Source: Pelecanus crispus
Lineage: Eukaryota; Chordata; Aves; Pelecaniformes; Pelecanidae
DNA length: 64,000 nucleotides
NCBI RefSeq assembly: GCF_030463565.1
Contig: NC_134643.1
Location: forward strand, 6,804,657 to 6,868,656
Direction: 5' to 3'
Under the pieces are notes generated by a model that ran no database searches, had not been told where the DNA came from, and saw only the letters and a program-made list of their open reading frames with translations. A program made the translations under genes and the position numbers. This document shows, in pieces, positions 49,237 to 60,718 of this stretch; position 1 is the stretch's first letter; each line of letters begins with the position of its first letter.

Positions 49237-49306
49237 CTTCTTCGTTCAAGCTGGATTTCCTTCCGGAGATGATGGTCGACGGCCGCTTGCTGGTCTCTGA
49301 CAGAAT
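49233..49306 (+). CDS. CELF2: CELF2 alternative first coding exon B (MTSSFKLDFLPEMM start), partial gene
   Basis: Encodes the alternative CELF2 N-terminus MTSSFKLDFLPEMM, then VDGRLLVSDR, which I recognise from the known MTSSFKL isoform; the mammalian form as I remember it has E and P where this one has D16 and S22. The exon holds 24 full codons plus AT, followed by a consensus donor GTAAGT (49307). The leftover AT would complete an isoleucine codon with the next exon (DRI-NGTANK), the same phase as exon A, so the two are interchangeable first exons. The ATG has A at -3, and an in-frame TGA lies upstream at 49092. Because the donor reads AT|GTAA, retention of this intron would give a stop one codon after the exon. 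The RRM domains lie in downstream exons beyond this window. Confidence 0.95.
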
Positions 49307-49765
49307 GTAAGTGGCGGCGGGGCTGCCGCCGGGCACCCCCTCCCCTTCCCGGTACCCCCCGGTACCCCCCCGCCGCCGGGCGCGGGGCTTCGGCCGGGTC
49401 CCTGCCGCCCCGTCCGCGCCTCCGCGGGAGGAGAAGGGGGTGTCCGTCCCCCCCCCCCCCCCCCCTTTTTCCCTTTTTTCCCACCCCCTTCCCAAGTCAC
49501 TCGGTGGTCTCCGTGCCGCTCCCCCCCCGCAGGGCGGCAGCGGGTGGCTGGCGTTCCGGCATGCCGGCAGAGGCGGGCGGGGGGCGGCGGGGCGGGGGGG
49601 CTGTGTGCCCTGGCGCAGCGCGCAGCAGCGCGCAGCGGTCACGCGGAAGGGAGCGCGCTCCCCCCGCGCCCCGCGGGAATTCCCCCCCCGCGCCCCTGGC
49701 CCCCCGCAGCCAGCCCGGACCCCCCCCGCGCTGCCCCCGCCGGCCCCCCGGCACAAGAAAAATCC

Positions 49766-52700
49766 CCTTGCGAAAGCTTCATCGGTTGTCAAATTCCAAT
49801 GAAATGCTGAGCATCCGCCGGGAGTGAGAGCAGGCAGAAAGCAGGGATTTTATTTTTTTTTTGTTTTTAATCTTGTTCCCAACAGCTGCCTGGTATGGAG
49901 AGTGTTAATTAGGGTGAGGGTGGTTGTTTTACATACAGTTGAACTGGGGATAAGATTTATCGGAAGGCACCGAATGCTGGAATTTCAGAAAGAGAACTAT
50001 TCCCCTAGCCTGCCTCGGCTCCATTAATCTCGATCCGAAAGTTTCTATTATCATCCTCTTGGGCATTGCCAATTGACAGGGATTTTCAGGTAACCTAAGC
50101 CTTATATGCAAAAAGAAAAGCTAGAAATGAGGAAGGAGTCGCTTGCTGAAAGATAGGAAGGCTGAGGACTGAGCTGTGGTTTTACGGTATCCAAAATGCC
50201 TTTTATTTTGTTGCTTTTTCTTCTTTCATCAGGGTGACAAATGTGGTTTGAGTTACATTAGAATGAAGTGAGAGGCTTTGGCATTGAGTCTGTACTGGAG
50301 CTATTCCGGTTGAGGCAGCGCTTAAGTTACAAGTGTAAATAAAGCCGTGTGTGCAGCAGAGACTGTCACCTGTGATTTGCACAAATCAGGTTGCATACTA
50401 TGCCCCCATCTGAGACTATTCAGACTTTTATTACCTTCTTTACTGGCAACCAAACTTTCTCCTAAGGTGGAGTGCTTTCTCTTGCGCCAGCAGTGTTCTG
50501 CGTGGAGATACTCAGTGGTGGGCAGTTGTGGCAGCTGAGGTTTAATAAGTGTGTGGAAGAGGGGAAAGAGGCAGGGGGAGAACCTACTCGGTGCGGGTGA
50601 GTTACACCATTTTTTACAGTCTTTGGAGGACAGGAAAGTGATTGTGTAAAAGCTGCCCGTTGTCTCCGTTTCATGATCTTAAATTCAAACGAGTTCTCTG
50701 CTGTGTTTTGTTTTTCCCATTGTAGGATCGGTGTTTTTATTGGCATCGGTCGGTTTTGGAAAAGGCGCGGTATTTCTCGCCTTTTGCATAAAAATTGCAT
50801 AGGTTTGACTATTAGGGTACAAAGTTGCAGCCGAACGTTTGCGTCGCTTGCTTTGCAGCCCTCTGTTGGGACTTGCCACAGCCGAGCTTTCCCTTGTTTT
50901 CATCGTCTCAGCTTTGATTAGACTTTTCTACCCGCTGTTCTTCCAGGCAGTCAGAAAAGATACTGCTAACAAACATCTCCAAGCTCAAAGGCACTAGTCA
51001 CTGTGGCTGATGATGCCCTGTAGTCACTTAGGCTTATATAACTTTATCTCCAACTTGCCCCTTAAGGGAGGAGTACCATGTCAAGCTCTTCCTCCTGCAT
51101 CGCTGTCTTTACGCTCCTGTTCTCTGGGAAGCATCCATCATGTGTTTTAACACAGCTTGAAACACCGTGAGTGTTCATCAGATGCAGATCTTCATGTGTG
51201 TCCAAAGAAACAAAAATTACCGTAGAGGTATGTCAGCTTCTAAGTGGATCTCTAAATACAGAAGTTTAATAATGAAATCCTTAAACACGCATCCTTGTAG
51301 GATTTGGTGCTGGTTCTTCATATATTTGGGAGAAGGGTACTTTGTAATCTCTTGAAGGACAAAAATAAAACTTTACCTCCTGCATCCTCGGTGGTAGTGT
51401 TGTAATGTGCTTCCTTGTGTTACCAAGCTTCGCTTTGCTGCGGAACTCGGTAATTGTGAAGATGTATGATTTCAAGGGATCATGTGTCATGCATACAAAT
51501 TAATATCGAGGGTAAATTGCTATTAACTAAGGGAGCTTCTATTCATTAAAAAAAAAAAATCTTGAAACTAAATGCTGTCTGTGGAAGCTTTGCTACACTG
51601 CCTTTCTAAAACTTTCTAATTCACTATTTAAAACATCTTTATTTTGTCCTTCTAGCCAAGTGGTGACATACCGTTATTTGCAAGTCCCCAACTCTCTGGA
51701 CTAATCAGTGCTGACGAGAATGCAGTTTGATTATGCGTAAGGGGTCACGGGCATGTATGCCCCTTGCCCCTTAGCTGGCCCGCCCCAGACGCGCAGCGAG
51801 ACGCCAGCAGCGTTCGGTGGGGTGGCACAGAGCAGCGCGGAGCATGCTCCAAGTTACAGTGCTGCACAAAACTTTTAACCTCGCCATCTGGTCTAGCCAT
51901 TGAGTAGCGCTTAGTTCAGTCTTTAGCAGAAAGGAATTTCCTATTTTGGAGTGAGGCAATTAGCAAGATGTATGTAAAACTCTTCTCTTGCACAGTGAAA
52001 ATTTGCAGAACTAGATTTTTTAAAATTTTTTTTAATGCCAGTGGCATATCAGATGTTTTAGGAAATCATGACCATACAGTATCACTTATGCTTCCCGTTG
52101 TTTGCACATGTAAAAGTTCTTTGTAAAAGGAATTCTTTTCAGTACCATCTTTTTTTTTTTTTTTTTTTTCAACAAGCAACAGAAGGAGAATTTTCAAGGA
52201 ATAATTTTCAGTCCATACCTATTGTGAAAGTTAACTGCTAGCTTGATAATTGTCAAAGTTAAAACGCTCTTACTTCTGTGAGACCGTTAATTGCTCTTAA
52301 ATGTTGCTTCCTTCCAAATTTTGCTGCTGTTGTTATCTAGCTGAACATAAGTAAAATAGAACATCAGATACATTGAGCATGACTACTTAGTATAATTAAA
52401 CTGTATGCATGGCATCAGTGTACCTGGCTAGTAATTGAATGGCAATTTTGCTAATAAAAATTCATTAATGAAATGGCATTGGAGAATAGACCTTCTAGGA
52501 TGTGAAGCGTTAAGATGTATGAACTTTTGGTTTTGAGGGCAGATGGCGAGTTGGGTGCTCCAGCCATCATAAATGCTTGCAAAGAGACCGCTTGGTTAGT
52601 GCTCTAGTTAAAGGATCAGAAATTGTTTGACCGATGTTATTTGTAGCCTCTGTGTGTTAACTGCGTGGAAGAAGCAGTTCTGAAGAAAAGATATAGGTGG

Positions 52701-55509
52701 AAATACGTGTGTATATTTGGGCAGGGTAGGAGAGGGTTAATGGTTACTAAGTGCAGTTATAAAATGTGAGGTCAATGTAATTTGCTTAGTAATTTCACTG
52801 ACTTACATGTACATGCCAACTGGATGATTGTAAAGTGGTTGCTTTGAGGATTAAATACTCATCGTAGTAACCCCCCACGTTGATTTCTGCAATACCACCA
52901 AAGATTTTCTGTTCCATGATACACATTCCACTGCCTGGGATTACCTTTCATGTAAATGAGTAATAGTGTTTGTTGTTACTGAGACAAACTCCGCTTTGAC
53001 GTTCATTTTTGATAGCTGGGTATAATGTCAATCACATGATGGTTAAAGCAGTCCACATGCAACTGCATGGGTTCCGTGGCGGTTATGCGTAGAAGTATTT
53101 AGTCTTTGAATTCCTGCCTCTTTTTATCCAAGATGAGTCAAAATCAGATATATGTGCAATATGCTGATTAAAAAGGCAGTGAAGATCAATATTCAGTACT
53201 GTTTGTTTGTTTTAAATGTTTAATAAATAAGGGATATCATCATTCACAGGCTTAAAAACCAGAAAAATTCCCTTTCTGCACTAAACCTGCAAAGCAAGAC
53301 TTTTTCCAGCATAAACTGGAGGTAATAAAATTAAAGTGTTTGGTTTTTTTTTTTAACTTCACTGCAGGGAAAACTCAACATACTGTCAAAAATAATTTTT
53401 CAACTATGGTTTTTTTTTATAAGTAGAATATCAAACCATTAATTGCTACCTAAAGATGGATAGCTGGGTATCAGCTGTTTAAGTCCATAGCATCATCCTT
53501 ATACTGGCATTTCATTCTAAGTTTGCTTTAGTAATAGCTTTATTTTAAGTATTATGACTTTTTACTTAAGTTACTTGCATGACAGATTCCTTGGGCCACT
53601 ACTGAGGGAAAGCAAAGCAAAAGAAGAAGAAAATCCTTGACTGTTGACAAAGAGCTCCAGAAAGGCAAATGAAGCTTTGGATGTCGATTAAGTAATTACA
53701 AGTCCATGGTATCCTTCTCCCCATCATCTTTTCTAGTAGCTGCCTAGAACCCCATTCAGCATTTAACCTATGATAACTCTCAGCACATTAATGTTTAAAT
53801 ATATCTTCCACTTCCTATGATATGATCTCACAAGTTTTGAAGCCTCCCCCACATGTGTTCATCATCCAAATTAATCATCAGTTATGATTGCTTTAAAAAC
53901 TTTCATAACTCTAAATATTTCATTGGCATTTTAGGACGTTTGATATGAGCATTTGGACTATTCAAATTTCATAATTAATTCATAGATTAATATAAAAATA
54001 TTTGACCCAACCAATATAGGGGAAAGGTGTGCAAAATCTTTTGTTTGTAAAAGCTGCTGGAATGCAAGGAATACACTTTGGCAAGACAATGCTCTAGAGA
54101 AAAATCATTGTCTTATAGTTTAAGCATATAAAAACCTCTTTCCTTCTAAAGCGGAGAGGTGATTTTTTTTTTTTTTTCATTTTTTTTTCTCTCATTTCTA
54201 CAATCTGTGTTTCCTATAGTGGATTATTTCTTGTGTGTTCATATAATTGCAAAGTATATTGCATCTCCTGACATGGTTTCCTTTGATTAAAACAAACTGA
54301 TGGCAGGGCAAGGTTAACCAGAGGCTAAAGTCACAAAATAGAGAATACACGTAGAGAGCGAGGCTGAGCTTTCCTTAGCGAAGAAGTGGGAAAACAGGAA
54401 AAACCTTCATAGGTGCAAGAAAAATGCAGGAACGAGAATGCCTATTTGGAAAATAAAAACTAATTAGAGCAATAAATGTAATGTTCTCAAGTAATTGTGA
54501 AATAATTATTCCCCTTTAGAATCATCATACTTTAATTGCTTTCCCCCGCATTCCTGCGTTCTGCATGCCTATGGAAAGGAAGAGAAGCGCTTGTGTTCCC
54601 TCCAGGATTTCATTTTTCATTTGCAGTAAGCTGCTGGCTTTCTCATAAAGGTTTTCAGAAATATGTTGCCTTAAACGCTGTTGTGTTCTTCCATATGGTG
54701 TTAAATAGAAAAGGTGAATGGCAGATGCTGAAGCTATAAATTCTCTCCTATCGTCCAGATAAAGCACCCTGAGATCTAGTTGTGCAGTTTATCCATCCTC
54801 TGTATCGCAGATTTATAATCAATCTCTCATTTTCATTGAGACTGTGTTACGTAAATAGGACACACTTCAACAGTGTATTCTCTTTTCTCACAGCTTGATC
54901 CTTGAAAAATCAGCTGACAATAGTTTAAAATTATAATATTAATAAAGAGGAGATCATCTGGCCTTCAAAATGACATCTGAAAGCAGCTTCTGGTTTGTGT
55001 TAAATCTTAATTACTGTATTTAAATGAATGCCTAAATGAGCCAATTCACACAGGAGTTGCCTACTGTACCAATAGTGCCTGTTTGGTGATTTCCCCCCTC
55101 CCCGCCCCGCGGGTTCACACAAATGTAAAAAACTGCTTGTATTGAGGAGAACATCTATGTTCTCTTGCCTCTTACAACGCAGCTGAAGAAAACTGAGTAT
55201 CTTGAGTGTGCTCTCTGCCCTGGGACAGCTTCTCCCTTGCCTGGCTGCCCTTGCCTGTCTCAAATGGTGGCAACACTTGAAGCCAAGTTCAAAGGCAGTG
55301 CTCCAAAAGAAACACTGGTGTTGGTGTAAGAGCAGCGGGAAGGACTCCGTGTTGGCCTCCTGAGCGTTATTTTGCGACTTTACCCATTGCTTACTATCGG
55401 GGCAGCATGTTGTCCGACCTGAGGGACAGAGCTTATGGCTTAGGACCAGGGAGAGACTTTGACTGTGCCCGTAAATGCACCAGCCGTGCTGCCTTGGGTT
55501 GCGCTGGGA
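49766..55509 (+). other. CELF2: CELF2 intron after exon B, first part
   Basis: Non-coding. The first 350 bases (about 49850-50110) are complex and possibly conserved. T20 (52150-52169) and T15 (54163-54177) tracts are present. I looked for the expected shared next exon (encoding NGTANKMN and the first RRM) and did not find it here, so the intron exceeds 14.6 kb. No other gene recognised. Confidence 0.6.
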
Positions 55510-55988
55510 GGGATGCCATCGTGTCCGGCCGTGCCCAGGGCGGCCTGGAAGGGATGCCATGGTGTCCGACCGTGCCCAGGGCGGCCTGGAAGGGATGCCA
55601 TCGTGTCCGGCCGTGCCCAGGGCGGCCTGGAAGGGATGCCATCGTGTCTGGCTGTGCCCAGGGCAGCCTGGAAGGAGGCAGTTGTGTCCGGCTGTGCCCA
55701 GGGCGGCCTGGAAGGGATGCCATGGTGTCCGGCCGTGCCCAGGGCGGCCTGGAAGGGATGCCATGGTGTCCGGCCGTGCCCAGGGCGGCCTGGAAGGGAT
55801 GCCATGGTGTCCGGCCGTGCCCAGGGCGGCCTGGAAGGGATGCCATGGTGTCCGGCCGTGCCCAGGGCGGCCTGGAAGGGATGCCATGGTGTCCGGCCGT
55901 GCCCAGGGCGGCCTGGAAGGGATGCCATGGTGTCCGGCCGTGCCCAGGGCGGCCTGGAAGGGATGCCATCGTGTCCGGCTGTGCCCAG
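55510..55988. repeat. 41-bp minisatellite, about 11.7 copies
   Basis: Head-to-tail 41-bp units beginning GGGATGCCATGGTGTCCGGC and ending GGGCGGCCTGGAA run from 55510. Copies 6-11 (55714-55959) are essentially identical. Copy 4 carries a few changes, copy 5 (55674-55713) is 40 bp with a diverged start, and copy 12 is partial. Because 41 is not divisible by three and the unit has no stop codon in any frame on most readings, long open frames appear in several frames on both strands. They are repeat artefacts, not genes. The array sits in the CELF2 intron. Confidence 0.97.
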
Positions 55989-57071
55989 TTCGCCCCACTC
56001 CCTGCTGCCACCTGGCATGCGCTCATCCTCCTCGAAGGAATACGTAGGAAATGTCTGTCCTGTGTCCTGTCTTTCCCTATCAGCCTATGTGAGTTGAGCC
56101 ACTTCGGGTTTGCCAGGAAAACAGCAACTGAGTGTTTTGTTTTATGATTCTTACATCCCTGTTAATTTCTTCAGTTGTTCTGTGGATCTTACTGCGGGGT
56201 TTTAAAGTTTAAGTCCACGGTTATTTCAGAGATGTAGCCATCGATCTTTAATGAAAATGGCGTTAGTGATCTACTGATTTTTTGGGTTGGTTTTGGGGGT
56301 TTGTTTTGTAATATTTTTTTCCTTTTTCTGTGTGGGTTAGCATCATAAAGTAAACGTAGTCCTGACAGAAAGGCCTAACGCTGACTGTCTCCCAGCAGTG
56401 GTGGTAATTCATTGAAACGCTAATTTACACCTTTTTCAGTTTCTTTCCACTGAAACGCAGCCCTAGACAGCAGTGGAGTTGCTGTATGGGTAAGAGATAG
56501 ATGCCCAGGTGCACACACCCTTTAGGCTGTGTGTGGCGGGGTATCCCCACGATGGGAGGACAGGCAGTTCCTTTTGAACCAGCTATGACCCTTTCTGTCT
56601 CAGGCTGTGCTGTGCTTTTTCTTGTGTTCTGTTCCTACATCATATATCCTTTGAAGCAGTTCCAGTCTGATTGCAAGTCACAGCTGACAAGAGCTATCTT
56701 CTGTTTCATAACCCTGAAAAAATAATGAAGAGCCTTCATCCTCTTAATCCAAAGGCATGACGCTGTCGTCTTGTTTAATATACACGTGCTCTTCCCATTT
56801 CTTGCTTCTCGACAGCTTTGCACCACTAAATTGCTCAGAGAGGAGGGGAAAAAAAAAAAAAGATCCACAGCTTGCTTGACCCACCACTTGTTGTGTCATT
56901 GACTCCAGACCTCAGTGGCACTTGGGCTGGTGGCACTGGCGGTGCCTGGCCTGGTGTGAGATGAGTGCACTTCATTTGCCTGAAACAGACCCAGGTAATT
57001 GAAAGTTATTAACTTCTGGCAGAGGATAACTGTATTTGAAAATCTACAAAATCAAGTGATCTGTTCCCTCC

Positions 57072-57104
<33 letters not shown>

Positions 57105-60100
57105 CCCCCCTGGCTCATTCAATTGCTTGGATCTGTCAGCCTTTGCCTGCAATTCATTGCTAGTGAAAGAGACATCTGGCTATGCCCTTTATCAATAAAT
57201 GCTGCTTCTTTTTTTTTTTTTTTTTTTTTAAATATTTTACCACTGATGGATTGTAGAACAAGCATTAGGAGTCTGAAATGTTGTCAAACACACTCCATGC
57301 CCAGTGGCTATCACTTAAAGAAAACCCTATTCTGTACCTGATTTTCATACAAAATGCTGTAGAAATTACAAGTTAGATGGCTGTGGTTTTGCTTGATTTC
57401 ACCACGCGTTTTAGTAAACTTAATCCCCTTGTCATGCCTTTGGAGGGGATAAAAATCTATCATTTTATCTGCAGTGTTTCTGTATAAACATAAAGAAAAG
57501 TTGATCATTTCATTAGTCAGTAAATTAACTTTCAAATTTTTTTTATTTCAGTTTAATTTTTTCTTCCAAGATATTCTCTTTTACCCCCTGCTGTTCAAAA
57601 ACAAAAAAAATGCACGATATTACAGTGACTATTACTTTAGGTATGAATTTAGTCTTTAAAATTGGTTCTTGAAAATATCCTGATTGGGGGCTGTTGCAGA
57701 GATTTTACTGCAAAACCGTAAATGCCTAATTAAGGGATAGCCACAGGTCAAGATGATGTCTCCAGGGAAAAAATTGCAAAAGTCATTCTCCTTGTCCTAA
57801 ACTGACCTATGTAATGCACCTTCTTCCTTGAAGCACTGAAATTTTAGGATTGCAAGGTGAGCACTGGCTTTCTCTGGCAGGTTCATAGTTGCTACCTCCT
57901 TCTGGAAATCAGTATTGAGTGGGAGGGGACCAGGGGGGAGGAGGAAGAAGTAAAATTAGCATTTAATTTTTCAGGATGTGGAAAAATAGACAACAAGTAA
58001 ACCAATGCTTAGAAAAAGAGACTGTTTCAGACACATAAAGCACTATTATCTGATATTTTATTACAGACTATAGCCTGCAATCCATGTTCAAGCCAAACTT
58101 CCAATGGGTTTACAGGAGCTTGGCTTGAATGAGGAATGCATAATGCTGGGCTTGGTGTCCCATGCCAGGCTGTCCAGCTCCGAACCATGAATCGTAATCG
58201 TATAAATGGTTTTTGCAATCTTTTTCCCATCGCTCCTTTCAGAATGAACTTCAACATGGAAACATGAGGCAACTAACTTTTTCAGATACTATTCTACCTT
58301 GCTAACAGAGTGAGTTGCTATCTTGATGATGGAGTGGAAGATAAGTTGATTTTAATTGGGTGGGTAATCTTTTGAGGGATGTTCACACATCTCAGGTTGG
58401 GGCAGAGGGTTTCTGTTGTTCTTGGCAAACCTTTTCCCCTTTGCCAGAGAGGAGGATTCATCTCCACGCCTGAGGGCTCTCAGCTTTCACCGACATACAT
58501 CTCTATCATTTGGCTGCAGAAGACAGAGTACAACTTTTCCTTTTAAGTTGGTTTGCTGTCTGTGGAGAAAAGAGTAAATGCAGCAGCTTCATAACAGTGC
58601 TCAAATACAGTGAAAGAAAGTCAACGCTATATTACAGATTTTTTTAAAGCAATTGTGTTTTCCTGATTTCGTTATTGCCTAAGTGTAGCCTCGTATCTCG
58701 CTTGCTAGACCATGTTTATTTATCTTCAAGACAAGGCTGTGTAGAATAGGAAAACCTCAGAGTTCTAATATCTTCTTCTTACCATGCTCATGTCTGTGCT
58801 GTTCCTCGGGTATTTCACTGGAATGGAATGAAGCTTTGTATGCTTAATTATGTATTGTAGAGCATAATGACTTAGGGGCAGATTATGTGTATTTTTGAGC
58901 TTTTTTTTTTGCAATGGGCATTACAACGTGGCCCTACAGATGTTGATGCAGGCTTCCTAGCTGTCATTGCAAAGTGAGACAGAAGCAACTCTTCAGTGTC
59001 CTATGGAACAAACACGCAGTAATTCACAGAGGAGTGAGATCTGTTTTCCAGCTAGAAATATTGCTCACAAGGCTTAGTTTGGCCCAAGCAGTCTTCAACA
59101 GCACTGACTGATCCCGGTGTTTTGAGAGTATTATTCCAGGCTCCTTTAGGTCACTACTTCTTCCCCCTGCATGTAGAGTTTATCGGATTTGGGAAGAGGT
59201 CCTGCAGCAGCATCCTTTTTGCCTGTGTGTCTTTGTTGAGGAACAGCAGGCTACTCATAGCAAGAGATACATGCCGGGATTCAGAATGGAACAATTTTCA
59301 GCTTGCTAAGATGCCCATATTGCTACCTGGAAGCTCTGCAGGAGCCAGAGACTTTTTGGCTGTTTCTGTGCCTCTTTGCTCCCTCTGACCTCACCTCCAC
59401 ATCAGGGGATACTAAGACTTCTTTACTTTGCTGGCCTTCAGAGGATTTGAAGGTCTCAGATTCCCTAGGCTCTCCATTTCTACTCAAGTGGGAAAGGAAA
59501 TGGAGAGGACTGCTGCTGACTTCAGCCAGCCGGGTCTCTGATTTTCCTGTTTGGTTTGAAGCCACACATACAGAATGAATTTGGAGTTGAGAGATTCCAG
59601 GCCCCCCGGTAAGATGAATATTGTGGAAGGGACATGTGCAGCAGAAAATGGGGGGAGGAAGGTATGTATTTAGGCAGATTTTCATAAAAGATGCAAATTC
59701 AGGATTACTTAGCAGAGAAAATAATAATTTAAAATTAATGTTGTATTTAAAAAGAGGAGCATCATTTGTGTTAACAGGAACAAAGATTTTATTTTTAAGC
59801 TCAGCAAAGCCTCAAATCCCAGAAAATGCAAAATTGCTGCTGATAATTTCTGAACGTGAACCTGGAAGGCTTCATGGAAACTTAGAAGGAAATAAATCAA
59901 CCTCCCTCTCTTTCCCCAGAACTCTTTGGGCAAAAAAAAATCTGTAAATATTTAACAGCAAATAATCAAATTGCCAAGAACCAGCAAACAAAGCCCTTTT
60001 ATCCAATCCCATAATATGCTGTAAATAATGAAAAACCTGATAGATCTAGCTGGAAAAACTTTTTTTTTTTTTAATCAGTGAAGAAGCTTAGCATCTAGCA

Positions 60101-60668
60101 CTTTAAAAATCCATCAACATAGCTAAAACTCTTTCCAGTCTCTTACCATTTCATGTCACATATTTCTCTGTCCTTGACATATGCAATTTGCCCTGCTTAT
60201 ATCTGTTTAAAATGCTGGGAGCCTTGAGCATGCTCTGCTCCCCGTTGCATGCCTGCAAGAAGCCTTCCCCCCTTTCCTACCTTGCGAAGTAAGAACTACC
60301 CTGCTCTGCTATCCCTCATCACCCATTCAGTATTCAAACAAACACCTCTGTGATTCCTACCCAGCTTCTCTGGTGGAAGAAGTTCCTATAAATATCTCCA
60401 AAACATGTACTTTATTTTCCTCCTTCTTTGATAGGATAAGTAAGAGAAACCTGTTGAACTTGGAGAACCATCCAGAATTTAGATCTGAACTGCTTAATGG
60501 TTTTATATTCTTGCTATCCAGCTAGTGGCTCATGTCTTGAAAGTCCCTGCAGGTATGACCATCCTTTTTGGTCTGTGCTCACTGACCCAGCATACTGGAA
60601 TTATCGGCGCTGCCTGTGATTTTCTAGGTTTTCTGGGGATCTGTTGTCCAATAAAAATATTGCTTGAC
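55989..60668 (+). other. CELF2: CELF2 intron, no exon seen
   Basis: AT-rich, non-coding. Contains T28 (57077-57104) and T21 (57209-57229) tracts and several shorter A/T runs. Overlapping frames around 59122-59947 on both strands have no family match. Confidence 0.55.
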
Positions 60669-60674
60669 AAAATA

Positions 60675-60712
60675 TAGAATCATAAAATCATAGAATTGTT
60701 TAGGTTGGAAAA
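60675..60712 (-). mobile_element. Minimal CR1 3' tail fragment
   Basis: Only the last ~35 bases of a CR1, in reverse orientation: TAGAATCATAAAATCATAGA followed by ATTGTTTAGGTTGGAAAA. A 9-base direct repeat AAAATATAG flanks it (60669-60677 and 60710-60718), which may be a target-site duplication or microhomology at an extremely truncated insertion. No coding content. Confidence 0.8.
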
Positions 60713-60718
60713 ATATAG

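Larger units (their letters stand above)
48201..49765 (+). promoter_or_regulatory. CELF2: CpG island promoter of CELF2 exon B
   Basis: About 1.5 kb of very high G+C with abundant CpG, sharply different from the AT-rich DNA on each side. It contains CELF2 exon B at 49233-49306, so it is the natural promoter for that isoform. No TATA box is evident and the transcription start cannot be placed. It also holds a GC-rich tandem repeat (48564-48735) and a C18 tract (49448-49465). Very long open frames on both strands (up to 568 codons antisense) result from the lack of A/T-rich stop codons and the tandem repeat, and are not genes. Confidence 0.88.

Noticed and set aside
48086-49792. 568-codon antisense open frame (and overlapping 454-, 310- and 177-codon frames) across the CpG island
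   Set aside because: Extreme G+C removes stop codons, several frames are open at once on both strands, the frame runs through a tandem repeat and opposite a true exon, and no domain is recognisable.
55000-55998. 332-codon antisense frame and 190-246-codon frames on both strands
   Set aside because: They are produced by a 41-bp minisatellite with no stop codons; the peptides are the same repeat in shifting frames.
59122-59947. Cluster of 74-120-codon frames on both strands
   Set aside because: Mutually overlapping on opposite strands with no domain, start context or splice evidence.
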